A program made the position numbers and the translations under genes. From the NCBI RefSeq assembly GCF_900083545.1, contig NZ_LT559262.1, forward strand, positions 3,522,324-3,586,323: a stretch of 64,000 bases of DNA. Direction: 5' to 3'. Source of the DNA: Alistipes provencensis. Lineage in GTDB: Bacteria > Bacteroidota > Bacteroidia > Bacteroidales > Rikenellaceae. This document shows, piece after piece, positions 46,088-54,807 of this stretch (positions are counted from its first letter, which is position 1; each line of letters opens with the position of its first letter). A model generated the notes under the pieces. The model saw only the letters and a program-made list of their open reading frames with translations, was not told where the DNA came from and searched no databases.

Positions 46088-46106
46088 GGTTTTTTGGAAT
46101 TTTGGC

Positions 46107-46114
46107 TACCTTTG
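46107..46114 (+). promoter_or_regulatory. Predicted -7 element for the LytM-like/dxr/rseP genes
   Basis: TACCTTTG matches TAnnTTTG. No clear TTTG lies 19-21 bases upstream. The ATG at 46148 follows after 33 bases. Confidence 0.5.
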
Positions 46115-46147
46115 TCGAACGTAACCCCGAAAAAACGTTCCCGGAAA

Positions 46148-47017
46148 ATGAAATTTCTGAAGAGAATACGGGCGTGGTGGCGCGGACTGTTCCGCAAACG
46201 CCGCTTCAACATGCTCAACGCCACCGACAACTCCGAGGAGTGGCACATACACCTCTCGCCCGCGAGCATCTTCGCCGGGCTGGTGGCGTTCGTGCTGCTG
46301 CTGTTCATCCTCACGCTGTCGCTGGTGGCGTACAGCCCCGTGCTGGAGTTCCTGCCCGGATACCGCACCGAGGCCGACCGTTCGCGCGAAAGCCTCCTGC
46401 AAAACATCATCCGCCTCGACTCGATGGAGCGCATGATGAACGACATGATGACCTACAACCGCAACATCGCCCTCATCATGGAGGGGCGCACCCCCGTGGC
46501 GCGGACGCTGGCCACGTCGGACTCGTCGCGCATCAGCAAGGTGCTGGTGATGCCCTCGGCCGAGGATTCGCTTCTCAGGGCCCAGATGGAGGGCGACGGG
46601 GAGTATGCCATAGCGCCCCGCAACGAGGGGTCGCGCCGCAAGGTGCGCGAAGCCATCGAGCTGGTGACGCCCGTCGAGGGGATCATCACCGGGCATTTCG
46701 ACATCAAGCAGGGGAATTTCGGCGTGAAGATCGCCGCAGCAGCCAGCGACCGCATCGCGGCCATCGACAACGGCACGGTCGTGCAGAGCCTCTGGGCTCC
46801 GGAGACGGGTTACACGGTGGTCATGCAGCATGCCGGGAACCTCATCTCTATTTACAAAAACCTCTCGCAGTCGCTCGTGTCGATCGGACAGACCATCCGC
46901 GCGGGCGAACTGATCGGATACAACGCCGAAGCCGAGAACGGCGAGGTGAAACTCTTCGAATTCGAACTCTGGAACAACGGCAAGCCCGTGGACCCTGAGG
47001 GATACATCGTCTTCTGA
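46148..47017 (+). CDS. Membrane-anchored degenerate LytM (M23-like) protein
   Basis: A 289-residue protein. A basic cytoplasmic start (MKFLKRIRAWWRGLFRKRR) is followed by one membrane helix (about residues 42-65, IFAGLVAFVLLLFILTLSLV), a periplasmic helical region and an M23/LytM fold (about 180-289: TPVEGIITGHFD, AIDNGTVVQSL, GYTVVMQHAGNLISIYKNLS). The zinc-binding HxxxD is replaced (GNFGVKI has Asn and Lys at the ligand positions), and the HxH strand reads KLFEFEL. Peptidase activity is therefore unlikely; like EnvC it may activate an amidase. The start is chosen because the -7 box lies inside the longer upstream frame. dxr follows after seven bases. Confidence 0.82.
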   Translation: MKFLKRIRAWWRGLFRKRRFNMLNATDNSEEWHIHLSPASIFAGLVAFVLLLFILTLSLVAYSPVLEFLPGYRTEADRSRESLLQNIIRLDSMERMMNDMMTYNRNIALIMEGRTPVARTLATSDSSRISKVLVMPSAEDSLLRAQMEGDGEYAIAPRNEGSRRKVREAIELVTPVEGIITGHFDIKQGNFGVKIAAAASDRIAAIDNGTVVQSLWAPETGYTVVMQHAGNLISIYKNLSQSLVSIGQTIRAGELIGYNAEAENGEVKLFEFELWNNGKPVDPEGYIVF

Positions 47018-47024
47018 CAAACGC

Positions 47025-48176
47025 ATGAAACAACGACTTGCCATACTGGGTTCGACCGGTTCGATCGGCGTGCAGACGCTCGATATCGTCCGCGAGAACC
47101 CCGACCGGTTCGAAGCCTGCGTCCTCACGGCCAACCGGAACTGGGAGCGGCTGGCGCAGCAGGCCCGGGAGTTCGACGCCGACACGGTGGTGATCGCCGA
47201 CAAGAGCCATTACGCGGCACTGAGCGACGCGCTGGCCAACACCGACACGAAAGTTTACGCCGGGGAGGAAGCCGTGGCGCAGGTCGCCGGCAGCGGCGGC
47301 ACCGAGGTGGTGGTCAACGCACTGGTGGGCTACGCGGGGCTGGCGCCCACGGTGGCGGCCATCGAAGCGGGCAAGAAGCTCGCGCTGGCCAACAAGGAGT
47401 CGCTCGTGGTGGGCGGCGCCTATGTGATGCCGCTGGCCCGGGAGCGGAAAGCCCCGGTGATTCCGATCGACTCGGAGCATTCGGCCATCTTCCAGTGCCT
47501 CGTGGGTGAACGCGCCCCGGTCAGAAGGCTGATCGTCACATGCAGCGGCGGCGCGTTCCGCGACCTCGCGGCCGAAGAGCTGGCGAACGTCACGGTGGAA
47601 CAGGCGCTGCGCCATCCCCAGTGGGACATGGGCGCGAAGATCACGATCGATTCGTCGACGCTCGTGAACAAGGGATTCGAGGTGATCGAGGCCCACTGGC
47701 TGTTCGGAACTCCGGCCGAGCGGATTTCGGTACTGATGCACCCCCAGTCGATCGTACACTCGATGGTCGAATTCGAGGACGGGGCGATCAAGGCCCAGTT
47801 GGGAACCCCCGACATGCGCATGCCGATCAGTTTCGCGCTGATGTTCCCCGACCGGGCGCACCGTCCGGGCGAGCGGTTCAATTTCTTGAACCATCCGCAG
47901 TTGACCTTCGCCGAGGTGGACCGCGCGAAATATCCGGCACTGGAGATCGCCTACGACTGCCTGCGGCGCGGCGGCACGGCGGCCTGCACGATGAACGGGG
48001 CGAACGAAGTGGCCGTGGCGGCGTTTCTCGCCCACAGGTGCGCGTGGCTCGATATCGTGCGCGCCATCCGCCATGCGCTGGAACACGCCGCATTCGCGGC
48101 CTCGCCCACTCTGGCCGATTACGCCGAAGCAAACGCCGAAGCCCGTGCGCTGGCGGCGGAATTCCTGAAACTGTAA
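47025..48176 (+). CDS. dxr: 1-deoxy-D-xylulose 5-phosphate reductoisomerase
   Basis: A 383-residue enzyme that converts DXP to MEP with NADPH, the committed step of the non-mevalonate isoprenoid pathway. The NADPH loop is LGSTGSIGVQTLDIV (residues 6-20). Metal- and substrate-binding residues are in PIDSEHSAIFQCL (about 147-159) and the catalytic loop follows (SGGAFRDL). MGAKITIDSSTLVNKG and NGANEVAVAAFL complete the expected blocks. Length is typical. It sits between the LytM-like gene and rseP with gaps of 7 and 13 bases, so the three are probably one operon. Confidence 0.95.
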   Translation: MKQRLAILGSTGSIGVQTLDIVRENPDRFEACVLTANRNWERLAQQAREFDADTVVIADKSHYAALSDALANTDTKVYAGEEAVAQVAGSGGTEVVVNALVGYAGLAPTVAAIEAGKKLALANKESLVVGGAYVMPLARERKAPVIPIDSEHSAIFQCLVGERAPVRRLIVTCSGGAFRDLAAEELANVTVEQALRHPQWDMGAKITIDSSTLVNKGFEVIEAHWLFGTPAERISVLMHPQSIVHSMVEFEDGAIKAQLGTPDMRMPISFALMFPDRAHRPGERFNFLNHPQLTFAEVDRAKYPALEIAYDCLRRGGTAACTMNGANEVAVAAFLAHRCAWLDIVRAIRHALEHAAFAASPTLADYAEANAEARALAAEFLKL

Positions 48177-48189
48177 CCACATTCCGACA

Positions 48190-49521
48190 ATGGATATTTT
48201 AGTCAAAATCATTCAGTTCTTCCTCTGTTTCACCATTCTCGTGGGCATTCACGAACTGGGGCACTACATCATGGCGCGGGTCTTCAAAATCCGCGTCGAC
48301 AAGTTCTACATCTTCTTCGACCTTGGATTCTCGCTGTTCAAGTTCCGGCGCGGCCACACCGAATACGGACTGGGCTGGCTGCCGCTGGGCGGCTACTGCA
48401 AAATCGCCGGCATGATCGACGAGTCGATGGACAAGGAGTATCAGAAGCAGGCCCCGCAGCCGTGGGAATTCCGGTCGAAACCCGCATGGAAACGCTTTCT
48501 GGTGATGATTGCCGGCGTGGTGATGAACGTCGTGCTGGCGGTGGCCATCTACATCGGCGTCTGCTATACATGGGGCGACACCTATTTCTCGAACGACGAC
48601 GCCAAGTGGGGTTACAACTTCAACGAAACCGGGCACAGCTTCGGATTCCGCGACGGGGACAAGCTGGTGACCGTCGACGGCCAGAAAATCGAGAACCCGA
48701 TGGTGTTCCTCAACACGCTGCTGATCACCGAGGGCGACCGCCGGGTGGTCGTGGAGCGCGACGGAGAGCAGGTCGAGCTGACGCTCCCGCTCGAAGAGCT
48801 GATCGCCATGCGGCAGAACAAAGGGTATGAAAAACTCCTCGTCCAACGCATGCCTTTCCTGATCGACAGCGTCGTGGCGCCGACCGCCGCACAGTTGCAG
48901 AAAGGCGACGAGGTCGTCGCCATCAAGAGCCGGCGCACGGCAGACCGCTACGAAAAGATGGATTACCGCGATTACAGATCCTATCTGCAACTCCATGCCG
49001 GCGATACGGTGCAGTTGACCGTCCTGCGCGACGGCGGGACGCTGGAACTCCCCGTCCCCGTCTCCGCCGAGGGAACGATCGGCGTAATCGTGCAAAACCC
49101 CTACACGCTCCGCACGCAGACGTATACATTCTGGGAGTCGATTCCGGCGGGTTTCCACCGCGCGGGCGACATGATCGCCTCCTACTGGGACCAGTTGAAG
49201 ATGATCGTACAGCCCAAAACCAAGATGTACGAGGAGCTGGGCGGGTTCATCGCCATCGGCAGCATCTTCCCCTCGTCGTGGGACTGGCAGGATTTCTGGC
49301 TCAAGACCGCCTTCCTGTCGATCATCCTTGCGATCATGAACATCCTGCCCATCCCGGGACTCGACGGCGGGCACGCGATATTCACCTTCTGGGAGATGAT
49401 AACGGGCCGCAAGGTGAGCGACAAGGTGCTGGAGGGCGCGCAGTATGTCGGGCTCATCCTCATCCTGTTCCTGCTGCTCTACGCCAACGGAAACGACATA
49501 TACCGGTTCTTCATCAAATAA
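48190..49521 (+). CDS. rseP: Site-2 intramembrane zinc metalloprotease
   Basis: A 443-residue membrane protease. The zinc site is GIHELGHYIMARVF (HExxH, residues 20-33) and the third-ligand motif is NILPIPGLDGGH near 380. Two PDZ-like segments lie between them: about 150-200 (GFRDGDKLVTVDGQKI) and 230-300 (LQKGDEVVAIKS). RseP cleaves transmembrane anti-sigma factors or leftover signal peptides. The FecR anti-sigma at 50710 is a conceivable substrate, but the nearness may be accidental since rseP follows dxr in many genomes. About four membrane helices. Confidence 0.93.
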   Translation: MDILVKIIQFFLCFTILVGIHELGHYIMARVFKIRVDKFYIFFDLGFSLFKFRRGHTEYGLGWLPLGGYCKIAGMIDESMDKEYQKQAPQPWEFRSKPAWKRFLVMIAGVVMNVVLAVAIYIGVCYTWGDTYFSNDDAKWGYNFNETGHSFGFRDGDKLVTVDGQKIENPMVFLNTLLITEGDRRVVVERDGEQVELTLPLEELIAMRQNKGYEKLLVQRMPFLIDSVVAPTAAQLQKGDEVVAIKSRRTADRYEKMDYRDYRSYLQLHAGDTVQLTVLRDGGTLELPVPVSAEGTIGVIVQNPYTLRTQTYTFWESIPAGFHRAGDMIASYWDQLKMIVQPKTKMYEELGGFIAIGSIFPSSWDWQDFWLKTAFLSIILAIMNILPIPGLDGGHAIFTFWEMITGRKVSDKVLEGAQYVGLILILFLLLYANGNDIYRFFIK

Positions 49522-49530
49522 TATAACAAT

Positions 49531-49824
49531 ATGAGTTTCGCAGGGCATGTATTCGACATGATCAAACGCAACGAGGCCAACCGGGCCCAGTTGCGCAAAC
49601 ACCGCGAGCAGGCCGCGACATTGCGCGGGATGTACGTCGGAGATTCCCACGGGCACCCGACGGCCGAAAAGGCTTTTCCGCCCGAGCAGGTAGCCGCAAC
49701 CAAACGGGAAATCCGCGAGCAGGCCCGGCGCGAACGGCGCAAGAATATCATCGTAATCGCCGTTTTGACGGCGGCGGGGATCGGCGCAGTGGTCGGTATG
49801 GTCTTTCTGTACCTGAGCCTATAA
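49531..49824 (+). CDS. Small protein with C-terminal membrane helix, family not recognised
   Basis: A 97-residue protein. Residues 1-70 are charged and helical (MIKRNEANRAQLRKHREQAA, EQVAATKREIREQARRERRK) and residues 72-95 form one membrane helix (IIVIAVLTAAGIGAVVGMVF), so it would be a tail-anchored inner-membrane protein. No motif is recognised. It starts nine bases after rseP and ends before a strong terminator, closing the operon. Confidence 0.7.
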   Translation: MSFAGHVFDMIKRNEANRAQLRKHREQAATLRGMYVGDSHGHPTAEKAFPPEQVAATKREIREQARRERRKNIIVIAVLTAAGIGAVVGMVFLYLSL

Positions 49825-49840
49825 ATAGTTGACAACGATC

Positions 49841-49875
49841 AAAACGGCCCGAATCAAAAGATTCGGGCCGTTTTT
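49841..49875. terminator. Intrinsic terminator of the dxr/rseP operon
   Basis: Perfect 15-bp stem (AAAACGGCCCGAATC / GATTCGGGCCGTTTT), AAAA loop and a T5 end. The A-rich 5' side makes it functional on the minus strand too. Confidence 0.92.
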
Positions 49876-49918
49876 GCGTATCCGAGCGGACCGAAAAACA
49901 GAGAGTTTTGCAATTTTT

Positions 49919-49950
49919 TTTGTAATTTATCCAAAAAGCAAGTATATTTG
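49919..49950 (+). promoter_or_regulatory. Promoter of the ECF sigma factor operon
   Basis: TTTG (49919-49922), 20-base spacer, TATATTTG (49943-49950). An exact consensus match, so the sigma gene looks transcribed by the housekeeping polymerase. The leader is about 51 bases. Confidence 0.8.
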
Positions 49951-50008
49951 ACCGCAAGAGGAAGCTGCGTCCGCAGCAAAGGTTAGTTTAACGAGAGAAG
50001 AAGAAACC

Positions 50009-50587
50009 ATGGATAAGGACGGAACATACGACGGCCCGCAGGCCCCTGTATTCCGCAGTTCGGAGGGGGGGGGAAATATCCCCGAGTTCTTCCGAAGCTA
50101 TTATCCCATGTTCGTCTCCTTCGCCCGCAACTTCGTCCAGAGCCGCGACGTATGTGAAGACCTCGTACAAGAGGCGTTCGTGGCCCTGCTCGAACAGGGA
50201 TGCACGTTCGACAATGAATACATGGCCAAGGGATTCCTCTACAAAACCCTCCGCAACAAATGCCTTAACCACCTGCGCCACGAGCAGATACGCAGCCGCT
50301 ACGCCGAAATGCAGGCGGCGCATTACAAACACGAACGCAGCGAGAAAAAGAGCGAGGAGTTCTTCATCGACGCCATCATGCGCGAAGAGTCGTCGCTGAT
50401 TATCTCGCAGGCCATCGAGGGGCTGCCGGAGATGGGCCGGCAGGTGCTCAACATGTCCATCGAAGGGCTCACCAATCAGGAAATCGCCGACGTGCTGGGC
50501 ATCTCGGTCAACACCGTGCGCACGCACAAATCCCGCGCTTACAAAGTTTTGCGCATCGTGCTTTCAAACCAGTGGATGCTCTTCTGA
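50009..50587 (+). CDS. FecI-like ECF RNA polymerase sigma factor
   Basis: A 192-residue ECF sigma factor. Region 2 (about residues 27-95) includes FVSFARNFVQSRDVCEDLVQ and FLYKTLRNKCLNHLRHEQIR. Region 4 (about 128-185) includes MGRQVLNMSIEGLTNQEIAD and the helix-turn-helix ISVNTVRTHKSRAYKVL. It should direct polymerase to a promoter upstream of the SusC/SusD genes, under control of the FecR protein encoded next. Codons 19-22 (EGGG) are written as a run of nine Gs before region 2, so a one-base slip would abolish the protein. ATG 50009 fits the promoter spacing. Confidence 0.93.
   Translation: MDKDGTYDGPQAPVFRSSEGGGNIPEFFRSYYPMFVSFARNFVQSRDVCEDLVQEAFVALLEQGCTFDNEYMAKGFLYKTLRNKCLNHLRHEQIRSRYAEMQAAHYKHERSEKKSEEFFIDAIMREESSLIISQAIEGLPEMGRQVLNMSIEGLTNQEIADVLGISVNTVRTHKSRAYKVLRIVLSNQWMLF
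50065..50073 (+). repeat. Poly-G tract (G9) inside the sigma factor gene
   Basis: Nine Gs spanning codons 19-22, upstream of the conserved sigma region 2. Confidence 0.95.
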
Positions 50588-50709
50588 GCCGCTGAAAACC
50601 TCCCCCGAAGTTACAGTTTTACATCCTCCTAACCGATGCTGGAATAAGTTTTTACACTTTTTTCGCATCGCGTGTCATCCACTCCCGCTTCCGAAGTGTT
50701 ATACTAATA

Positions 50710-51927
50710 GTGTTAGTCGGGAATATCATATCATTCATCAAGGCAGGCAGGCTGCTGGGACGTTTTTTCGTGTCGAAAACATCCCCGCACGAGCGTGAAC
50801 AGCTCAAACTGCGCCTCCGGGAGCTGGAACACGAGGACAAAGTCCGCATCGTCGGGAAAATCCTCAATGCCGAAGAGCTGGAAAGCCGCCGGGTGATTCG
50901 CGCCGAATGCGACGTAGAGCGGGCATGGGAACAGGTTCAGCGCCGGATGGAGGAGCGCAAGGGACAGCGCCGGCTGAAGCGTTATTCGCTGATGCTGCAA
51001 AGCGCCGTGAGCCTTGCGGCAGCCGTACTGATCGCCTGCGGCGTCATCTACTACACGCACGTCGGACGCCAGAAGCGGGTGATGGCGCAGATCGCGCAGA
51101 TCAAGCCCGAAGGACAGCATGCGGTACTTTATCTTGCGGACGGCGCGAGCGTCGACCTCGGGCTGCGGGATTCGATAGCGGTCCGGACCGAGACGGGCGT
51201 CGAGGTGGAGATGACCGGAGAGAACAGCCTCGCCTACAAACCCCGGAAAACACAGTCCCAAAAGCAGGAGGAGGTTCCCGAAGAGTACAACACGCTGGTC
51301 ACGCCCCGCGGCAGCGAATACAGCCTCACGCTGGCCGACGGCACGCAGGTGTGGCTGAACGCCGCATCGCGCCTGCGTTTCTTCACCTCGGACCGGGGCC
51401 GGGAGCGCCGCGTATGGCTCGAAGGCGAAGCCTATTTCGAGGTGGCGCACGACGCCCGGCGGCCGTTCATCGTCGAATCGGGCGGCCAGAGCATCCGGGT
51501 GTTGGGAACACGCTTCAATATCAACTCCTACGAGGGCGACCGCGCCATATACACCACGCTGGTGGAGGGTTCGGTGGCCATAGCCCCGCTCACGGGCGGC
51601 GACGCCGTGACGCTCGAACCCGGCCAGCAGGCCGAATACAGCCGACGAAACGGCGGCGCGATCGCCGTGAAGGCGGTCGACACGTCGCTGGCGACGGCTT
51701 GGATGAACGGGACCTTCATCTTCGCGCACGCCTCCGTGACCGAGATCATGGAGAACCTTTCGCGCTGGTACAGCTTCGAATTCGAGGTTTCGCCCCTGCT
51801 CGACGGACTCCGCTTCAGCGGACAGTTCCCGCGGTGCGAAAACCTCGACAAGATACTCTCGATCATCGCATCGACCGGAACGGGCATGCAGATAGACTAC
51901 GACGGAACGAAGATCACGCTGAGATAA
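50710..51927 (+). CDS. FecR-family anti-sigma factor
   Basis: A 405-residue single-pass membrane protein. The cytoplasmic part is residues 1-95, the helix about 97-117 (MLQSAVSLAAAVLIACGVIY), and the periplasmic FecR domain about 195-300 (TPRGSEYSLTLADGTQVWLN, VWLEGEAYFEVAHDARRPF, VLGTRFNINSYEGD). The C-terminal DUF4974 region follows (LSRWYSFEFEVSPLLDGLRF). It holds the sigma factor inactive until a TonB receptor with an STN domain signals. The start is uncertain: GTG 50710 gives MLVGNIISFIKAG and I see no ATG nearby. A 122-base gap separates it from the sigma gene. Confidence 0.9.
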   Translation: MLVGNIISFIKAGRLLGRFFVSKTSPHEREQLKLRLRELEHEDKVRIVGKILNAEELESRRVIRAECDVERAWEQVQRRMEERKGQRRLKRYSLMLQSAVSLAAAVLIACGVIYYTHVGRQKRVMAQIAQIKPEGQHAVLYLADGASVDLGLRDSIAVRTETGVEVEMTGENSLAYKPRKTQSQKQEEVPEEYNTLVTPRGSEYSLTLADGTQVWLNAASRLRFFTSDRGRERRVWLEGEAYFEVAHDARRPFIVESGGQSIRVLGTRFNINSYEGDRAIYTTLVEGSVAIAPLTGGDAVTLEPGQQAEYSRRNGGAIAVKAVDTSLATAWMNGTFIFAHASVTEIMENLSRWYSFEFEVSPLLDGLRFSGQFPRCENLDKILSIIASTGTGMQIDYDGTKITLR

Positions 51928-51954
51928 AAAATACCCATTTAAACCACACAAATT

Positions 51955-54795
51955 ATGACGAAACCTTTACAAACAAAAGAACGGAGACTTCCGGGAGGGA
52001 TTTCCGCGGTACGCCTGCTGCGGCCGCTGGCATTCCCGGCAGTCGTTTCGGTCATGTTATCCATGAGCCCCTCGCCGGTGTTTGGACAAGGTAACACCCC
52101 CGGACACGAAGAGTTTGTCCGCGACAACTGCCGCACGGGTTCCGCAACGGCAGCCGAAGCCGGCTATTCGGGCGAAGAGCTGCGCAGGCTCCACCCCACC
52201 GACCTCCTGAGGGCCCTGCAACTGATCGACCCGTCGATCTGCGGCACCGACCCCGATGAACGATACGGTTCCGATCCCAATGCGGTCCCCGCCGCGATGA
52301 GCCTTCAGGGCGTAAGGTCGCTGATCTGGGGGATGAGCGACGCCGACGCACGGCCGCTGGTGATCGTCGACGGCCACAGCGAGTCGTTCGACCGGCTGAA
52401 GGATTTCGACATGCAGCGCATAGCGAGCGTCGCACTGCTCAAGAACGCCACGGCGACGGCCCTCTACGGCGTGAGGGCCGGGCAGGGTGTAATCGTCATC
52501 ACGACGAAAGTCCCGGAGACCCATCCCCTGCGGCTGACCTATAATTTCGACGGCACGTTCCAGCGCGCCGGCATGCGGGCGTTCGATATGATGGACGCCG
52601 GGCAGAAGCTCGACTGGGAGAAGCGCATGGGCGCCTACGAGGGCAACGACGCGCTCTATCAGCAGCGCATGGCGGACGTGAAGGCCAACGGCTCGACCGA
52701 CTGGCTCGACATGCCCCTCCGGACCTCGTTCTCGCACCGTCACCGCGTCTCGGTCTACGGCGGCGACAGCAGCCTGCGCTACCGCGGAGTGCTCTACATG
52801 AACCCCGTGAAGGGCGTGATGAAGGGTTCGAAGCGCACGATGTACGGCGCATCGGCCTTCATCGGCTACACGACGCGCAAACTGGAGATTTCGAACGAAC
52901 TGGGCGTGGACATGACCGACGCTTCGGAGTCGACCTACGGCCCGATGAGCGCTTGGGCGCAGATGAATCCCTACTATGCGCCGGCCGACGAGCGCGGCGT
53001 GCCCTACGACATTCTGGGCGAAGGGACCTTCAGCGAGCAGGGGTCGCCGCTCTACGAAACCTCGCTCAACAGCTTCGCCGAGAACAAGATCGCACGGGTG
53101 AACAACAACCTCACCCTGCGCTGGAAAATCGACGAGCATTTCAGCGTGGCAGGCCAGTTCAACCTCACGCACGACTACGACAAGCGTTCGGAGTTCACCT
53201 CCCCGCAGTCGCTCGTCTACAAGGATTACGGCATCGACGAGATCGACCAGAAGGGCAGTTACCGCATCCTCCGCAACCGGCTGGAAAGCTATCAGGAGAA
53301 GGTGTGGGCCGACTACCGCCTCGAACGCGAGCGCCACACCCTGCGCGCCACGCTCGGCATGGAGGTCTACTCGGCGACGATGACCGACGACGCATTCCGC
53401 GGCGTGGGCATGTCGAGCGACCACATGGACTACATCTCCTTCGCACAGCGCTACGCGGCGGAGCGTCCCGAGGGCACCAAGACCTACGAGCGTGTGCTGA
53501 GCGGCTACGGCATGGTGTCGTGGAGCCTTGACCAAACGCTGTTCGTCGACCTCGCGGGCCGCGTGGACAAATCCTCGATGCTCGCCCCCGAAAAGCGCAC
53601 GGCGGGTTCCTACTCCCTGACGGCGGCTTACGACCTGAAAAAAGCCCTGCTGCCCAATTCGGGGCTTATCGGACGGCTGATGCTGACGGCCGGGTACGGC
53701 AGCACGGCGGGTTACCAGTTCGACTACGGATTCGTCAACCCGATCTACGCCTACGACATCGACAACCCCTACCTCAACGGCATGGGTGAGAACAAAAGCG
53801 GGATCGATTACAGCAAGGGCCTCGTGTCGTTCTACAACATGAACGTCTACAACCCGGCCCTGAAATGGAAGACGACGCGCAACGTGAACGTCGGCGTCGG
53901 CGGCCGCATCAGCACGGTAGACATCGCCGTGAAATACTACAATTCGCTGTCGAAAGACCTGCTGACGCTCGAAGAGCAGAACGTCGCCTTCGGTTCGGGA
54001 TTCCGCTATGCCAACAGCGGCGCGATCCGCAACTCGGGGCTGGAATTCTCGGTGGCGGCAGGCATCCTGCGCGACCGCAGCGGCCTCGACCTGACGCTCT
54101 TCGCAAAAGGCGTCGTCAACCGGAGCAAGATCACCGAACTGCCCGACTATTCGGCAACGACGTTCAATTCCACGATGTTCGAATACGGATACCATTACGG
54201 CATGGCCGAGGGCGATGCCGCCGACGGCATCTACGCCCTGCGCTCGGCAGGGATCGACCCGGCGACCGGGAAAGAGCAGTTCTACCTGCGCGACGGTTCG
54301 AAATCGTTCACCCCGACCGCCGAGGACATGGAGTATCAGGGCAGCATGACCCCGAAGCTGCGCGGCACGTTCGGCCTGACGGCCGCGTACCGCAACTTCG
54401 ACTTCGCGGCGGTATTCTCCTACTCGCTGGGCGGCAAGTTCTATGACCTCTACACCCAGCAGGCGGTGGATCTGGCCGGATACGGGAACAACGTCCCGGC
54501 AGCAGCCGAAGGTAAATGGAATGCGTCGAACACGGACGCGGTTTACCAAGGTCTCGACAATTCGGGCGGATATGCCTCGACGCGGTTCGTGTCGAAGCGC
54601 AACACCCTCTCGCTCTCGTCGCTGCGCATCGGGTATGCATTCCCCAAAAAGATCGCTTCGGCGATGCGCATGCAGGGGCTGAAGGTGAGCCTCACCTGCG
54701 ACGACCTCTGGTACACGTCGTCGGTCAAGAGCCCCCGCAGCCTCTACTATCCCTATGCATCAAGCTTCATCCTCTCGCTTCAGGCAACCTTTTAA
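51955..54795 (+). CDS. SusC/RagA-family importer lacking STN and carboxypeptidase-like domains
   Basis: A 946-residue outer-membrane importer with an unusually long basic start before the signal helix (MTKPLQTKERRLPGG, then about residues 25-42). The usual N-terminal domains of SusC are missing: the plug begins soon after (GEELRRLHPTDLLRALQLID) and includes VALLKNATATALYGVRAGQG, a diverged form of the standard signature. The barrel ends in SSFILSLQATF. It is paralogous to the importer at 56203 but shortened, so it should transport yet not signal to FecR. It is paired with the SusD that starts 12 bases later. Confidence 0.9.
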   Translation: MTKPLQTKERRLPGGISAVRLLRPLAFPAVVSVMLSMSPSPVFGQGNTPGHEEFVRDNCRTGSATAAEAGYSGEELRRLHPTDLLRALQLIDPSICGTDPDERYGSDPNAVPAAMSLQGVRSLIWGMSDADARPLVIVDGHSESFDRLKDFDMQRIASVALLKNATATALYGVRAGQGVIVITTKVPETHPLRLTYNFDGTFQRAGMRAFDMMDAGQKLDWEKRMGAYEGNDALYQQRMADVKANGSTDWLDMPLRTSFSHRHRVSVYGGDSSLRYRGVLYMNPVKGVMKGSKRTMYGASAFIGYTTRKLEISNELGVDMTDASESTYGPMSAWAQMNPYYAPADERGVPYDILGEGTFSEQGSPLYETSLNSFAENKIARVNNNLTLRWKIDEHFSVAGQFNLTHDYDKRSEFTSPQSLVYKDYGIDEIDQKGSYRILRNRLESYQEKVWADYRLERERHTLRATLGMEVYSATMTDDAFRGVGMSSDHMDYISFAQRYAAERPEGTKTYERVLSGYGMVSWSLDQTLFVDLAGRVDKSSMLAPEKRTAGSYSLTAAYDLKKALLPNSGLIGRLMLTAGYGSTAGYQFDYGFVNPIYAYDIDNPYLNGMGENKSGIDYSKGLVSFYNMNVYNPALKWKTTRNVNVGVGGRISTVDIAVKYYNSLSKDLLTLEEQNVAFGSGFRYANSGAIRNSGLEFSVAAGILRDRSGLDLTLFAKGVVNRSKITELPDYSATTFNSTMFEYGYHYGMAEGDAADGIYALRSAGIDPATGKEQFYLRDGSKSFTPTAEDMEYQGSMTPKLRGTFGLTAAYRNFDFAAVFSYSLGGKFYDLYTQQAVDLAGYGNNVPAAAEGKWNASNTDAVYQGLDNSGGYASTRFVSKRNTLSLSSLRIGYAFPKKIASAMRMQGLKVSLTCDDLWYTSSVKSPRSLYYPYASSFILSLQATF

Positions 54796-54807
54796 ACACG
54801 CGAACAC

